NCBI GenBank assembly: GCA_963839475.1
Contig: CAWIVH010000019.1
Location: forward strand, 248,001-312,000
DNA from: CAWIVH01 sp963839475
GTDB lineage: Bacteria > Acidobacteriota > UBA6911
Direction: 5' to 3'
DNA: 64,000 nt
The notes below the pieces were generated by a model. It was not told where the DNA came from and made no database searches. It saw nothing but the letters and a program-made list of their open reading frames with translations. The translations under genes were made by a program, and so were the position numbers. Every line of letters starts with the position of its first letter. Position 1 is the stretch's first letter. This document shows, one piece after another, positions 9,142 to 17,281 of the stretch.

Positions 9142-10233
9142 TTACCGGCGAGGCCGCCGGAGTATGACGCAAGTGGTATCATCGTATCGCGGTTCGCGGC
9201 CGACAAAGGCATCCACGGAGGTCAGGATCCGCGTCAGCAAATCCGCGCTGCTTATGTCCGGGGCCGAGCCCAGGAGGCTGAGGAGCCGCAGCTCGCCGTA
9301 CTCTTCCCCGCTATTGTTCTGAGCCTCAACGACGCCATCGGTAAAAATGATGAGGCGGTCGCCGGCGCTTATAATGGATTCTCCGGCGTCGTACTGGAAA
9401 TTTTTGTCGATTCCCAGCGGCGGGCCTCCTGTTTCCAGGCGTTCTATCGCGCCGTTGCCGCGCATAAGCATGGGATAGTTATGTCCGGCATTGATGTAAT
9501 GCAAAATACCGGAGGTCGTGTCCAGCTCCGCCAGGAATGCGGTCGTGAAGCGCAACCCGCCGAGGCTGTTCTCACAGGTGTATCGGTTCACGCTGTAAAC
9601 CAGTTCGACGAGTGGAATGGGGCTTGCGGCGAGTGTGCGGAGACTGGCTTGGAAGGTGGCCATCAACAGCGCGGCGGGGACGCTTTTGCCTGCGACGTCT
9701 GCCACGACAAGCGTAAGCCGCTCCTCCTGCGGGCCTCCTGCCGGTCCCGGCCGGAGGAATACATCGTAGTAGTCTCCCGATACCGTATTCGCAGGCCGGG
9801 TCACGAAAGCGATGTCGATGCCGGGGATGGGCGGCGCTGCTTTCGGCACCAGCCATGCCTGTATCTCCCTCGCAATCTCAAGATCCCGCTTCATGGTGAT
9901 GCGATCCGCGAGCTCGAGACCCAGGACTATGAGCACAAGTATCGACCCGACGATTATCGCTCCCTGCTCCTGCTGCCTCCCGGCCAAAATCAACAGCAGA
10001 CCAAAAACCAGGCAGATGCGGCGTGCTGCCGATAATTCCCAGAAAAGTGCAGCCGCGATTTTCGCGATCTGCTTCCATCGCGGCAGCCGCCGGAATGCTT
10101 CCGAATCCATCTTTCGGGAGTACACCCCATAGCTGGTCCGCGCTTCCGACGTCAGCTGCCTCCAGAGATCGCGAAGCGCCATCCCTTCTGTCAACCTGCC
10201 CCACAACCCAGAGCTTTTGCCGAAAGGATTCAT
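9142..10233 (-). CDS. Membrane-anchored SpoIIE/RsbU-type Ser/Thr phosphatase
   Basis: The start is set at the ATG at 10233 because GGAGG lies eight bases upstream; a longer frame would need a TTG overlapping that site. The 363-residue protein has two hydrophobic segments at about residues 70-110 (RRICLVFGLLLILAG and IIVGSILVLIVLG), then a short helix (REIQAWLVP) typical of RsbU linkers. The PP2C-like SpoIIE domain follows, with SGDYYDVF, VVADVAGKSVPAALLMA, INAGHNYPML, GGPPLGI, LIIFTDGVVEA and YDDTTCVIL. These contain the manganese-binding Asp residues. It should dephosphorylate an anti-anti-sigma (STAS) partner at the membrane. No STAS or anti-sigma gene is adjacent, so the partner is elsewhere. 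Confidence 0.85.
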   Translation of the reverse strand: MNPFGKSSGLWGRLTEGMALRDLWRQLTSEARTSYGVYSRKMDSEAFRRLPRWKQIAKIAAALFWELSAARRICLVFGLLLILAGRQQEQGAIIVGSILVLIVLGLELADRITMKRDLEIAREIQAWLVPKAAPPIPGIDIAFVTRPANTVSGDYYDVFLRPGPAGGPQEERLTLVVADVAGKSVPAALLMATFQASLRTLAASPIPLVELVYSVNRYTCENSLGGLRFTTAFLAELDTTSGILHYINAGHNYPMLMRGNGAIERLETGGPPLGIDKNFQYDAGESIISAGDRLIIFTDGVVEAQNNSGEEYGELRLLSLLGSAPDISSADLLTRILTSVDAFVGREPRYDDTTCVILRRPRR

Positions 10234-10364
10234 AATCGATACCTCCAGCAAAAATCCAGCCTGCTCCGAATTACATCACCATTCAGATTACACGGCTATC
10301 GATTATTTATTCATGGAGTGTCAACTGCAGGCAATGAACCCTTGTCGACATTCAATCATTGAAA

Positions 10365-10680
10365 TCAATATTTCAGACCGAAACCGTAGGGGAAAAGGGG
10401 ATCATAATCCGGATCCCCGACATTGATGGGAACCTGCGACAGACTTCTGGGCCAGCTGCAGGGGAGCTTTCCAGCGGGGCTGTAATCGCCGAATAGAACA
10501 TCAGTTACGCCCTGGCCTTCGGTTCCCGGAAGCCAGGCAGCGATAAGGGCATCCGCTTTGTCAAGGGCGGAACCGAGGATCAGAGGCCGACCCGAAACCA
10601 GAATAACCACCAGCGGAATTCCGCTTTGCCTGATATTGTCGATGACGGCGGTATCCTGCGCGGAAAGGCTCAGCGTGGCA
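10365..10680 (-). pseudogene. C-terminal segment of the GH3 glycosidase, in a second reading frame
   Basis: Read in the frame one base off from the large GH3 frame, this stretch encodes LSLSAQDTAVIDNIRQ, VVILVSGRPLIL, AAWLPGTEGQGV, GKLPCSWP and FPYGFGLKY. These are the classic last blocks of a GH3 alpha/beta sandwich. The segment is therefore the true end of the gene that begins at 13686, displaced by a single-base frameshift near 10680. The joined length (10365-13686) is one base over a multiple of three, which fits one extra base. Confidence 0.8.
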
Positions 10681-13600
10681 ACTATCGCCCGGGCCTTCGG
10701 CATAGGGTGGTTCCCCGATGATGGCGATGGCGACATCGGCTCCTGCGGCATTGGTTCCATCGGGGGAGTGAACCACTTGGGTGGAGACCGCGACCGACTG
10801 CCGGATAGCTTGCAGAATCGTGGTACCGGTGGTGATGTTCCCCGCACTGCCCTGCCAGGAAATAGTCCACCCTCCGCACTGGCGCCCGATGTCGTCCGCG
10901 CTCAGCCCCGACACCATTACCCGGCGCAGGTTCTTGGAAAGAGGCAGGAGGCCGTCCCGGTTCTTCAGCAGCACCAGGGACTGGCGTACCGCCTCGCGAG
11001 CCGCTTCCCGGTGTTCCGCCGAACCCAGGCGGGTCCGGTAGCTGTGATCACTGAAGGGCGACCGGTCGAAAAGCCCCGCGGCAAATTTCACCCGGAGGAT
11101 TCTCCGGACGGCGTCGTCGACGCGCGACACCGGGATCTCGCCGGCCAGCACGAGGCTTTTGAGGGTGACGAAAAATTCCTGGTGCCGCTCCGGCACCATC
11201 CCCATGTCAATCCCCGCGTTGATGGCAGCTTTTACCTGGGCGCGATAGCTCCCGCCGGGGAGTTGGTCGATGGCGGCCCAATCCGATATCAGGAAACCCT
11301 CGAAGCCCAGCTCGCCTTTGAGCACATCGGTAAGGAGGTATCGGTTGCCCGTCATTTTTTGCCCGTTCCAGCTGCTGAAGGAAACCATGATGGTCCCGAC
11401 TCCGGCCTGGACGGCCGCCCGATACCCGGGGAGGTGGACGCGCCTCAGTGTCGCTTCATCCATCTGAGTATCCCCCTGGTCTATCGGGTTGCCGGTGCCC
11501 CAACGGGTGCCCCCGTCGCCGAGATAATGCTTGGCGCAAGCCACAATGCCCGACGGGTCGGCCAGACTAGACCTTTGATAGCCGAGAACAGCGGCCCGCC
11601 CCATTGCCTGAACGAGATCCGGGTCTTCTCCAAATCCCTCGTAGGTGCGGCCCCAACGTTCATCGCGCGGCACGGCTACGACCGGAGAGAAGGTCCAGTT
11701 CATGCCCGTCGCCCTCACTTCGCTTGCGGTGATTCGCCCGGCAATCTCCGCAAGGGCGGGATTGCGTGAAGCGCCCAGGCCGATGTTGTGGGGAAAAATC
11801 ACCGCGCCGCGGACGTTATTGTGGCCATGCACCGCATCGATTCCATAGAGGATCGGGATCTTCAGCCTGGTTTTTAACGCCTGGGACTGAAAATCGTCAT
11901 ACATGTCCGCCCAGGCGTCGACCTGGTTGGATGCCGGTCCGGAACCGCCGCCGCTCAGGACAGATCCGATGAAATAGTTTTGGATATCGCCTTCGCGGAG
12001 CGAGCCGCGCTCGGCCTGGGTCATTTGTCCAATCTTTTCATCCAGCGTCATTCGGCCGATCAGGTCGTCCACTTTAGGGTCGAATGCAGAGAGGGGCCTG
12101 GCATCCGGCCGATAGGGGGCTATGGGCAGAGAGGTATATTTTGATCCGCGACAGAGGAGGGACAGGCCAGCTACCGGAGCGGGGATATCCTCCCCGAACC
12201 TGGCGTCCCAGCTCGTTATTTCAAGTCTGCCGACGAAGTCGCGGGCAGCAATTCCCGGCACCTGGGGAAAGAGTTCATAAATAAACTGCCCCAGGCCGGT
12301 AAATGCGGAGAGGTGCAGAACCCTCTCTGCGACCGGATCCTGTTCACGAATCGAAACCTTCCCCGTTCCCGATCCTTCCTGACCCGAGGAGTCGAAGTAC
12401 AGACGAAGGCGAACGACCCGGTTGTCTGCCGAAGCGTTACTCAACGCGAGGCCGGTGAGTATCTCCCCCTTCTCCCGCACGTAAAAGAGGCTCTTCGCCT
12501 CTGTCGAGAGACCGGGGACTCCGATCTCAGATACAAAACTGCCGTTGTTCTTTTCACGGATGGTGAGGCCTGCGCCGCTTCCCAGCGGCCTGTCGGACGT
12601 GATTTTGGCCCATCCGATAGTTCCCGGATTGGATCTCCCCCCGGTGATCAGTTCCGCGGCACCGAGGGCGGGAATGGTCACCGTAAATCGGCTTGCGGTC
12701 GTTGGCCCGATGGTCACGGCCATGGGGGTGCCGTCGTTGGTAAAGAGTTCCAATGTGGCTGCCTGGCTCTCTTCGGAGTTGTTGAAGATCCAGAATGCAG
12801 TCTGCAGGCGCACGTCGCCCAGCGGCCCGTCACCAATCCGGGGGAAAACAAGATCGCGGGCAGTCTGACCGGACGCAGGGGGCGGCACGCTCGGCAGGGA
12901 GGTGTAGTTGGCGCCCCGGGAGCGAAGGGCGACCAGGGAAATGGGGAGATCGGAAGATAGGACCAGTACGCCGCTGAAATCCCGCAGGTCAGCCTGGCCA
13001 AAGGTTTCCGTCACATACTCCGCCTTCTGTGCGAGGGCCGAGAGGACCTCCGTTTTCGATGCTACCAGGCTCCCGTTCAACGACCTGAGCTCGAACAGGA
13101 GATTGGCGTTTCTGCCCGGATCCGGATTGCACAGGGCGAAGGCGGAGCTGTTGCCCCGGGTGTTTTCCGCCAGGATCATGAGCCGGTAGGCCGGCGGCGA
13201 ATTCCCTATCCCCACCTCGGATTGGAAAATTCCTTTGTCGTCGGTAACAGTGAAGGTGGCAAAACCGCTCAACTCGGCATCCGCAACCACCTTGACCCAG
13301 CCTGTCTTCAAGGGGCCTGTGCCATCGGTTTCGAAGCGCAACGCCTGCCCGGCCCCCAGGGCGAAACTGAAACTGTCCGCCCTTCCGAGGCTGGTGCCCA
13401 ATGGCAGCGGAATGCCTGTGTTGCCATAAATCTGGAGCAACCCTGCGGCCGATCGTTCCGTGTGATTGATGAGGAGGACGCTGGAGCGGTAAGCGATTCC
13501 TCCGCTCGAGCCGTTGGCGATCTGGGGGAAAATCAGTGCCGTGCCCGACGCGGCTGCCGGGGCCGATTGAGCCGAGCTGGCAATGTCGGCACCGGGATGG

Positions 13601-13686
13601 CCCGATCCCGGGGATGGGACCGGACTCCATGGAAAAAGAACTCCTAAAAACAGCGACAAAATAGCAACCACAGCCCACTTTTTCAT
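10561..13686 (-). CDS. Surface GH3 beta-glucosidase with two N-terminal FP modules (frameshifted near its end)
   Basis: A signal peptide (MKKWAVVAILSLFLGVLF) is followed by two homologous beta-rich modules, at about residues 49-260 and 270-520. Each opens with an (L/I)(V/I)FP motif and closes with an RG-x-x-TSLPxxP-like motif (SRGANYTSLPSVP, CRGSKYTSLPIAP). The GH3 catalytic part starts near residue 530: KIGQMTQ, GIDAVHGHNN, WTFSPVVAVPRDERWGR, KHYLGDGGT and the nucleophile Asp802 in LISDWAAI. The GEPPYAEGPGD motif, which should carry the acid/base Glu, is intact. Directly after it the frame is lost near 10680, and the true C-terminus continues in another frame to 10365. Repairing the shift would give about 1106 residues. 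It should cleave beta-glucosides outside the cell. The same modules occur in the lipase at 37 kb. The frame shown here continues past the break with about 44 unrelated residues. Confidence 0.88.
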   Translation of the reverse strand: MKKWAVVAILSLFLGVLFPWSPVPSPGSGHPGADIASSAQSAPAAASGTALIFPQIANGSSGGIAYRSSVLLINHTERSAAGLLQIYGNTGIPLPLGTSLGRADSFSFALGAGQALRFETDGTGPLKTGWVKVVADAELSGFATFTVTDDKGIFQSEVGIGNSPPAYRLMILAENTRGNSSAFALCNPDPGRNANLLFELRSLNGSLVASKTEVLSALAQKAEYVTETFGQADLRDFSGVLVLSSDLPISLVALRSRGANYTSLPSVPPPASGQTARDLVFPRIGDGPLGDVRLQTAFWIFNNSEESQAATLELFTNDGTPMAVTIGPTTASRFTVTIPALGAAELITGGRSNPGTIGWAKITSDRPLGSGAGLTIREKNNGSFVSEIGVPGLSTEAKSLFYVREKGEILTGLALSNASADNRVVRLRLYFDSSGQEGSGTGKVSIREQDPVAERVLHLSAFTGLGQFIYELFPQVPGIAARDFVGRLEITSWDARFGEDIPAPVAGLSLLCRGSKYTSLPIAPYRPDARPLSAFDPKVDDLIGRMTLDEKIGQMTQAERGSLREGDIQNYFIGSVLSGGGSGPASNQVDAWADMYDDFQSQALKTRLKIPILYGIDAVHGHNNVRGAVIFPHNIGLGASRNPALAEIAGRITASEVRATGMNWTFSPVVAVPRDERWGRTYEGFGEDPDLVQAMGRAAVLGYQRSSLADPSGIVACAKHYLGDGGTRWGTGNPIDQGDTQMDEATLRRVHLPGYRAAVQAGVGTIMVSFSSWNGQKMTGNRYLLTDVLKGELGFEGFLISDWAAIDQLPGGSYRAQVKAAINAGIDMGMVPERHQEFFVTLKSLVLAGEIPVSRVDDAVRRILRVKFAAGLFDRSPFSDHSYRTRLGSAEHREAAREAVRQSLVLLKNRDGLLPLSKNLRRVMVSGLSADDIGRQCGGWTISWQGSAGNITTGTTILQAIRQSVAVSTQVVHSPDGTNAAGADVAIAIIGEPPYAEGPGDSCHAEPFRAGYRRHRQYQAKRNSAGGYSGFGSASDPRFRP

Positions 13687-14020
13687 GGCCGGACCGTTCT
13701 CGCCCCTCAGTTTACTCCAGTAAATGGTGACAGGCTAGAATTGCACCCATTGGAAACCGGTTTCTATGGCAATCGGGCCCCCGCGATGAGGCCGGGGATG
13801 CACGTGAAGTATGCAGCTTGAAATGAATAGATGCAGCCGAGACGGAGGGGCTGATTGCCGGTGTTGCGAAAGGGCCATGACACTTTATGGTGAGTGGACA
13901 CCCATCCACCCCGGTTAGAGCAAGATGGGCTCCCTGAATACTGCAGTCGAGTCCATAACCCAAGGGATCGGAGGACCGCTCAAGAAATAAGATCCGCTTG
14001 CAGCCGCCCCCCAAACCGGG
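13687..14020. other. Intergenic region with one TGGACACCCA repeat copy
   Basis: No credible gene is seen between the GH3 start and the hydrogenase large-subunit stop. Positions 13895-13904 hold an exact TGGACACCCA, the core of the short repeat found as an array near 29.2-29.5 kb and around the transposase at 34-35 kb. A small palindrome (TTTACTCCAGTAAA) lies at 13711-13724. Confidence 0.5.
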
Positions 14021-15325
14021 TCAATGGGTCGCGCAGGTCAGGCAGGGATCGAAGAGCCTCACGCAACGGGCGATCATCTCGTGGCCCGCGGCTGAAATCT
14101 CGTCGCCATCGAGGAAATCATCCGCAAGGTCGCGTATGGCCAGATTGATATAAGCATTGTTGAACTGGGTTGCGACAAACAGTTTGATCGATTCCACCAT
14201 CCCCCGGTTGATTGTATAGCTGTGCAGCAGGATTCCGCGGGGAGCCTCCACAACGCCGATCCCTTTGCCGCTTACGCTGAGATCCACCTCGGTCTTCATG
14301 GGACGTGAAAGATCAATTTCCTCCAGCAGCTTCAGGATGGTTTTTGCCGAACAGAAGATCTCGAGAAGCCGGCAGATGTCAAAGTCGTCAATCGAAAGAG
14401 ACTCGGTATCTCGCAAGCGATGGGTGATCTCGTATCCCTTGAGATCAGGGTCGTCAAGCACACCGTGCTTCCTGAAAAGCCGGGAAAGCGGCCCGACAAG
14501 AACGATGCCGGCGGGAAACCCGAGGGAAGACAGATAGGGAAGCTTTGCGAATGACCAATCCACTCGCATTTCGGACATGTTGTCCTCAAAACTGTCGGCG
14601 GTGAAGCTGCAGGTCTGCTGCCCCCTGTTGTCGAAGGTCCTGAAAGCCCTCTCCTCCCCGGTTTCATCGAAAGTCAGGAAATTCGTCGGATGCGCCTTCG
14701 GGAATCCAATGAGGTGGGGTTGCCTTGAACGTCCTTCAAAAATGACGAGCTCCTGCAAGGCCTCTGTCTTTATCTTCAATGCGATGTTGCGAATCTCGTC
14801 CAGGTCGGTTGCCGTTGGAATGGTCAGATAACTCCCGACACCCATGGCAACCGGATGGACGGCCCGTTTGCAGAGCACCTCGAGAATGCGGTTGCCGGCC
14901 TTGCGCCAGGCGAAAGCCTTGGCCGCCACCTCGGGGTGGCTTTGCATCATATCGAATATCCCGTTGGTAACGCCGAGCTGATCCGGAAGGGTCAGGAAGA
15001 AATAGCTCAGAGAATGGCTTGCAATGGTCTCTCCCAGCAGGGCTATTTCCCGCAGCTTGGTCACGTCTTCCGGGACCTTTATCCCCACGGCGTTTTCCAC
15101 CGCGCTGAATCCGGCAACCTGATGAGCGGTGCAACACAGGCCGCAGATCCGGGAGACGATTTGAGGCGCACAATCCGCCTGCCTGCCCTGAACTATTTTT
15201 TCAAACCCGCGAAAGTCCATGACTGAAAAATGGGCGGTCTTCACGCGGCCATGATCCACTTCCAGGTGGATGTCCGCGTTCCCCTCGATGCGCGTGGCTT
15301 TATTCAGTGTGATGATCTTGCCCAT
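14021..15325 (-). CDS. [NiFe]-hydrogenase large subunit ending exactly at the final His ligand
   Basis: The protein has 434 residues. RIEGNADIH near the N-terminus, the L1 motif RICGLCCTAH (Cys61, Cys64, His68) and the L2 motif DPCLTCATH (Cys428, Cys431, His434) supply the four Ni-Fe cysteine ligands. Overall it resembles group 3 (MvhA/HydA-like) large subunits. The stop codon directly follows His434, so there is no C-terminal peptide for a maturation protease to remove. In known families this is a feature of H2-sensing (HupV/HoxC) and some energy-converting hydrogenases. Its ATG directly abuts the stop of the small-subunit gene, so the two are cotranslated. No hyp maturation genes, diaphorase or flavin subunit occur in the window. 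Confidence 0.88.
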   Translation of the reverse strand: MGKIITLNKATRIEGNADIHLEVDHGRVKTAHFSVMDFRGFEKIVQGRQADCAPQIVSRICGLCCTAHQVAGFSAVENAVGIKVPEDVTKLREIALLGETIASHSLSYFFLTLPDQLGVTNGIFDMMQSHPEVAAKAFAWRKAGNRILEVLCKRAVHPVAMGVGSYLTIPTATDLDEIRNIALKIKTEALQELVIFEGRSRQPHLIGFPKAHPTNFLTFDETGEERAFRTFDNRGQQTCSFTADSFEDNMSEMRVDWSFAKLPYLSSLGFPAGIVLVGPLSRLFRKHGVLDDPDLKGYEITHRLRDTESLSIDDFDICRLLEIFCSAKTILKLLEEIDLSRPMKTEVDLSVSGKGIGVVEAPRGILLHSYTINRGMVESIKLFVATQFNNAYINLAIRDLADDFLDGDEISAAGHEMIARCVRLFDPCLTCATH

Positions 15326-16696
15326 TTACCGGTACCTCGTGGCGCTCGCGGAAGCCTCGTGATCAAAATCAAACAGCGCATGGCCCTGCCGCTTGAGCAC
15401 CCGGACCCGTTCCCGGGTTGGCGCCTCCTCAACCTTGCATCGCAGGCTCAATCCTTTGGAGAAAACTTCTTCATAGTAGTCTCCGGCAGCGATTTTCTTC
15501 ACCACGGGCATGGACGGGCCTCGACATCCCCAGCAGGGCATCCCGTTAATGGGGCAGGGAGCGCCGCATCCGCCCTTCGTCACAAAGCCCATGCAGGCTG
15601 CACCCAAGGAGGTAAGGCATTTGCCCGGGTCCGCACCGGCAATCGGCGACATGTGGAAAGAACCCGCCACATCCTTGGACGCTTTTCTCGTGCACTCGGC
15701 GCAGACGATGGCCTTGCCTTTGCCTGCCTGCTCCGTCATGAGTTCCGTGATCAGCTGCAAAAGCAATTCAGGATTCGCTGGACATCCGGGGAGAAAGTAA
15801 TCGACCTTGGCAAAAGTGGAGATTCGGTGGGCCTGTCTCAGGAGCGCCACCTTTCCGTGCTTCTGGTAGGTGGCGTCGCGGTCTACGCCGGCCTGGCCTG
15901 ACAGATAATACGAGAATGCATCGACCGTATTGCCGTAAGTTTCCGCAATCAGTTCCTCGGGCTCAAACCGATTGGCTTCCCCTGGGATGCCACCATACGC
16001 CGCACAGGTTCCCCAGGCCACCAAATAGCGGCTCTTGGCACGCGCCTCTTCCAGGACCTGAACATCATCCCGCAGCCTGACAAGCCCATCGACGATGGCA
16101 ACATCGGCTTCCGAAAGGTGCGCGTTGTCCATGAGCATGGGGCAGTAGACAATTTTGGTGTATTGGAAGAGTTTCTCGAGCAACTGGTCGTCGAGGAGCA
16201 CAGCGGAGCACCCGGCACAGGTGGACAATGACACCAGCGATATCTTGATCTTCTCCTTTCTCAACACAGGGCGCCATGACATCAGCTGAGCAGCTTCAGA
16301 ATGATTCGCGGGGCTCGCCAGGATGGCCTGCTGCTCTTTGAGCATCGCGATGAGCGTCCTGGTAATGTGCAGGGCGATTTCCGGTCTGGCATTTATGAGA
16401 TCGTGCAATTCGGATTTCTTGATTCGCGCCAGCAGCGTCTCCGACCCGGCAACGGCGGCGGCGCTTCTCGGCGAATCGGAAAGGATCGCCATTTCTCCGA
16501 AAAATCCACCGGGCTGCAGGATGCGGATCTCGCGCCTGTCTTCCCCTGCGCCCTGAAATATGCGCACGTCCCCTTTCAGGAGGATGTACATTTCATCGCC
16601 CGGATCCCCCTCGTTGAAAATGACCTCTCCCGGCTGGAAGGATACGAGGCTGGCCGCGATCCCACTCCGAGGACTCCGTTTTGCCCTCGGGTTCAT
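15326..16696 (-). CDS. Cyclic-nucleotide-binding domain fused to a [NiFe]-hydrogenase small subunit
   Basis: The start is taken at the ATG at 16696, whose A is shared with the TAA stop of the upstream gene; the longer frame would need a TTG. Residues about 12-127 form a cNMP-binding domain with FNEGDPGDEMYILLKG and the phosphate-binding cassette FFGEMAILSDSPRSA. From about residue 150 the protein is a hydrogenase small subunit: STCAGC, WGTCAAYGGIPG and LPGCPANPELL give the four proximal-cluster cysteines. The C-terminal region (VCAEC, GKCLTSLGAAC, GGCGAPCP, PCWGC) supplies eight more cysteines, enough for two further [4Fe-4S] clusters, as in group 3 delta/MvhG-type subunits. This covalent link between a second-messenger sensor and the electron-transfer subunit is unusual. 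It is predicted to pair with the large subunit encoded immediately downstream in the cytoplasm. Fusion through sequencing error is unlikely because the frame is continuous. Confidence 0.88.
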   Translation of the reverse strand: MNPRAKRSPRSGIAASLVSFQPGEVIFNEGDPGDEMYILLKGDVRIFQGAGEDRREIRILQPGGFFGEMAILSDSPRSAAAVAGSETLLARIKKSELHDLINARPEIALHITRTLIAMLKEQQAILASPANHSEAAQLMSWRPVLRKEKIKISLVSLSTCAGCSAVLLDDQLLEKLFQYTKIVYCPMLMDNAHLSEADVAIVDGLVRLRDDVQVLEEARAKSRYLVAWGTCAAYGGIPGEANRFEPEELIAETYGNTVDAFSYYLSGQAGVDRDATYQKHGKVALLRQAHRISTFAKVDYFLPGCPANPELLLQLITELMTEQAGKGKAIVCAECTRKASKDVAGSFHMSPIAGADPGKCLTSLGAACMGFVTKGGCGAPCPINGMPCWGCRGPSMPVVKKIAAGDYYEEVFSKGLSLRCKVEEAPTRERVRVLKRQGHALFDFDHEASASATRYR

Positions 16697-17169
16697 TAGC
16701 TGCAATGGCGGAAACTGATGCCGGGTCGCCTGTTACCGGTGGCGGGGACAGGCTGTGGGTCTTCGGGCTGAGGAGCGGAATCGTCCATGGATTCATCGGC
16801 AGAGCTCCGGCGAGCGGCCTCGGCGGCTTTTTCAACCGCTTTGATCCTGACGATCAGGGCTCTTATAAAATGAAGAAAAATGGAAGGATCTTTTCGCCCC
16901 CTTTCGATCAGGTTTTCTTTGGTGATGGCCAGGAGGCGCGAACGTTGAATGGCCCTGCAGGTTGCCGACCTGGGTTCATCGCGGATAATGGCCATTTCGC
17001 CGAAAAAGTCGCCTTTCCCCAGGATCGCCAGCACTTCCTCCTTATCACCTGCCCGCCGCGATACCTCGATGGCCCCGGACTGGATGATGTACATTTCATG
17101 TCCGGGCTGGCCCTGCTCAAAAATCACCGCGTTTCGTTCATAGACGGAGCCGAAAATTTCATTTTCCAT
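16696..17169 (-). CDS. Stand-alone cyclic-nucleotide-binding domain protein
   Basis: This 157-residue protein starts at ATG 17169 with AGAGG about nine bases upstream. Residues 5-120 are one cNMP-binding domain: FEQGQPGHEMYIIQSG, then the cassette DFFGEMAIIRDEPRSATC, in which the Glu and Arg that hold the cyclic phosphate are both kept. A helix follows (FIRALIVRIKAVEKAAEAA), then a low-complexity tail rich in Ser, Asp and Pro. There is no helix-turn-helix, so it is not a CRP/FNR-type regulator. Its TAA overlaps the ATG of the hydrogenase small subunit by one base, a translational-coupling arrangement. It is closely similar to the cNMP domain of that fusion and probably arose by duplication. 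Confidence 0.85.
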   Translation of the reverse strand: MENEIFGSVYERNAVIFEQGQPGHEMYIIQSGAIEVSRRAGDKEEVLAILGKGDFFGEMAIIRDEPRSATCRAIQRSRLLAITKENLIERGRKDPSIFLHFIRALIVRIKAVEKAAEAARRSSADESMDDSAPQPEDPQPVPATGNRRPGISFRHCS

Positions 17170-17215
17170 AGACGTGCCTCTTTGTTTCCGGACCGCACGG
17201 GCCGCAATGCCAAAC

Positions 17216-17279
17216 GAACCGCAAAGTTCTCCAAGACCGCGAAGGTATTATTGATTAATCTTGGCGGCCTTCGCGGTTC
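17216..17279. repeat. 64-base imperfect palindrome (GAACCGC repeat family)
   Basis: A 21-base arm at 17216-17236 matches the reverse complement of 17259-17279 at 17 of 21 positions, around a 22-base AT-rich loop. It lies between the cyclase stop and the cNMP-protein start, so it could act as an attenuator within the operon. The left arm is clearly related to the palindrome at 41332-41404 (23 of 30 positions identical from the shared GAACC). A weaker relative begins at about 18526. Confidence 0.6.
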
Positions 17280-17281
17280 AA

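Noticed and set aside
16696..17169. CRP/FNR-type transcription factor
   Set aside because: The protein has a cNMP domain only; the C-terminus is a short helix and a low-complexity tail without a helix-turn-helix.
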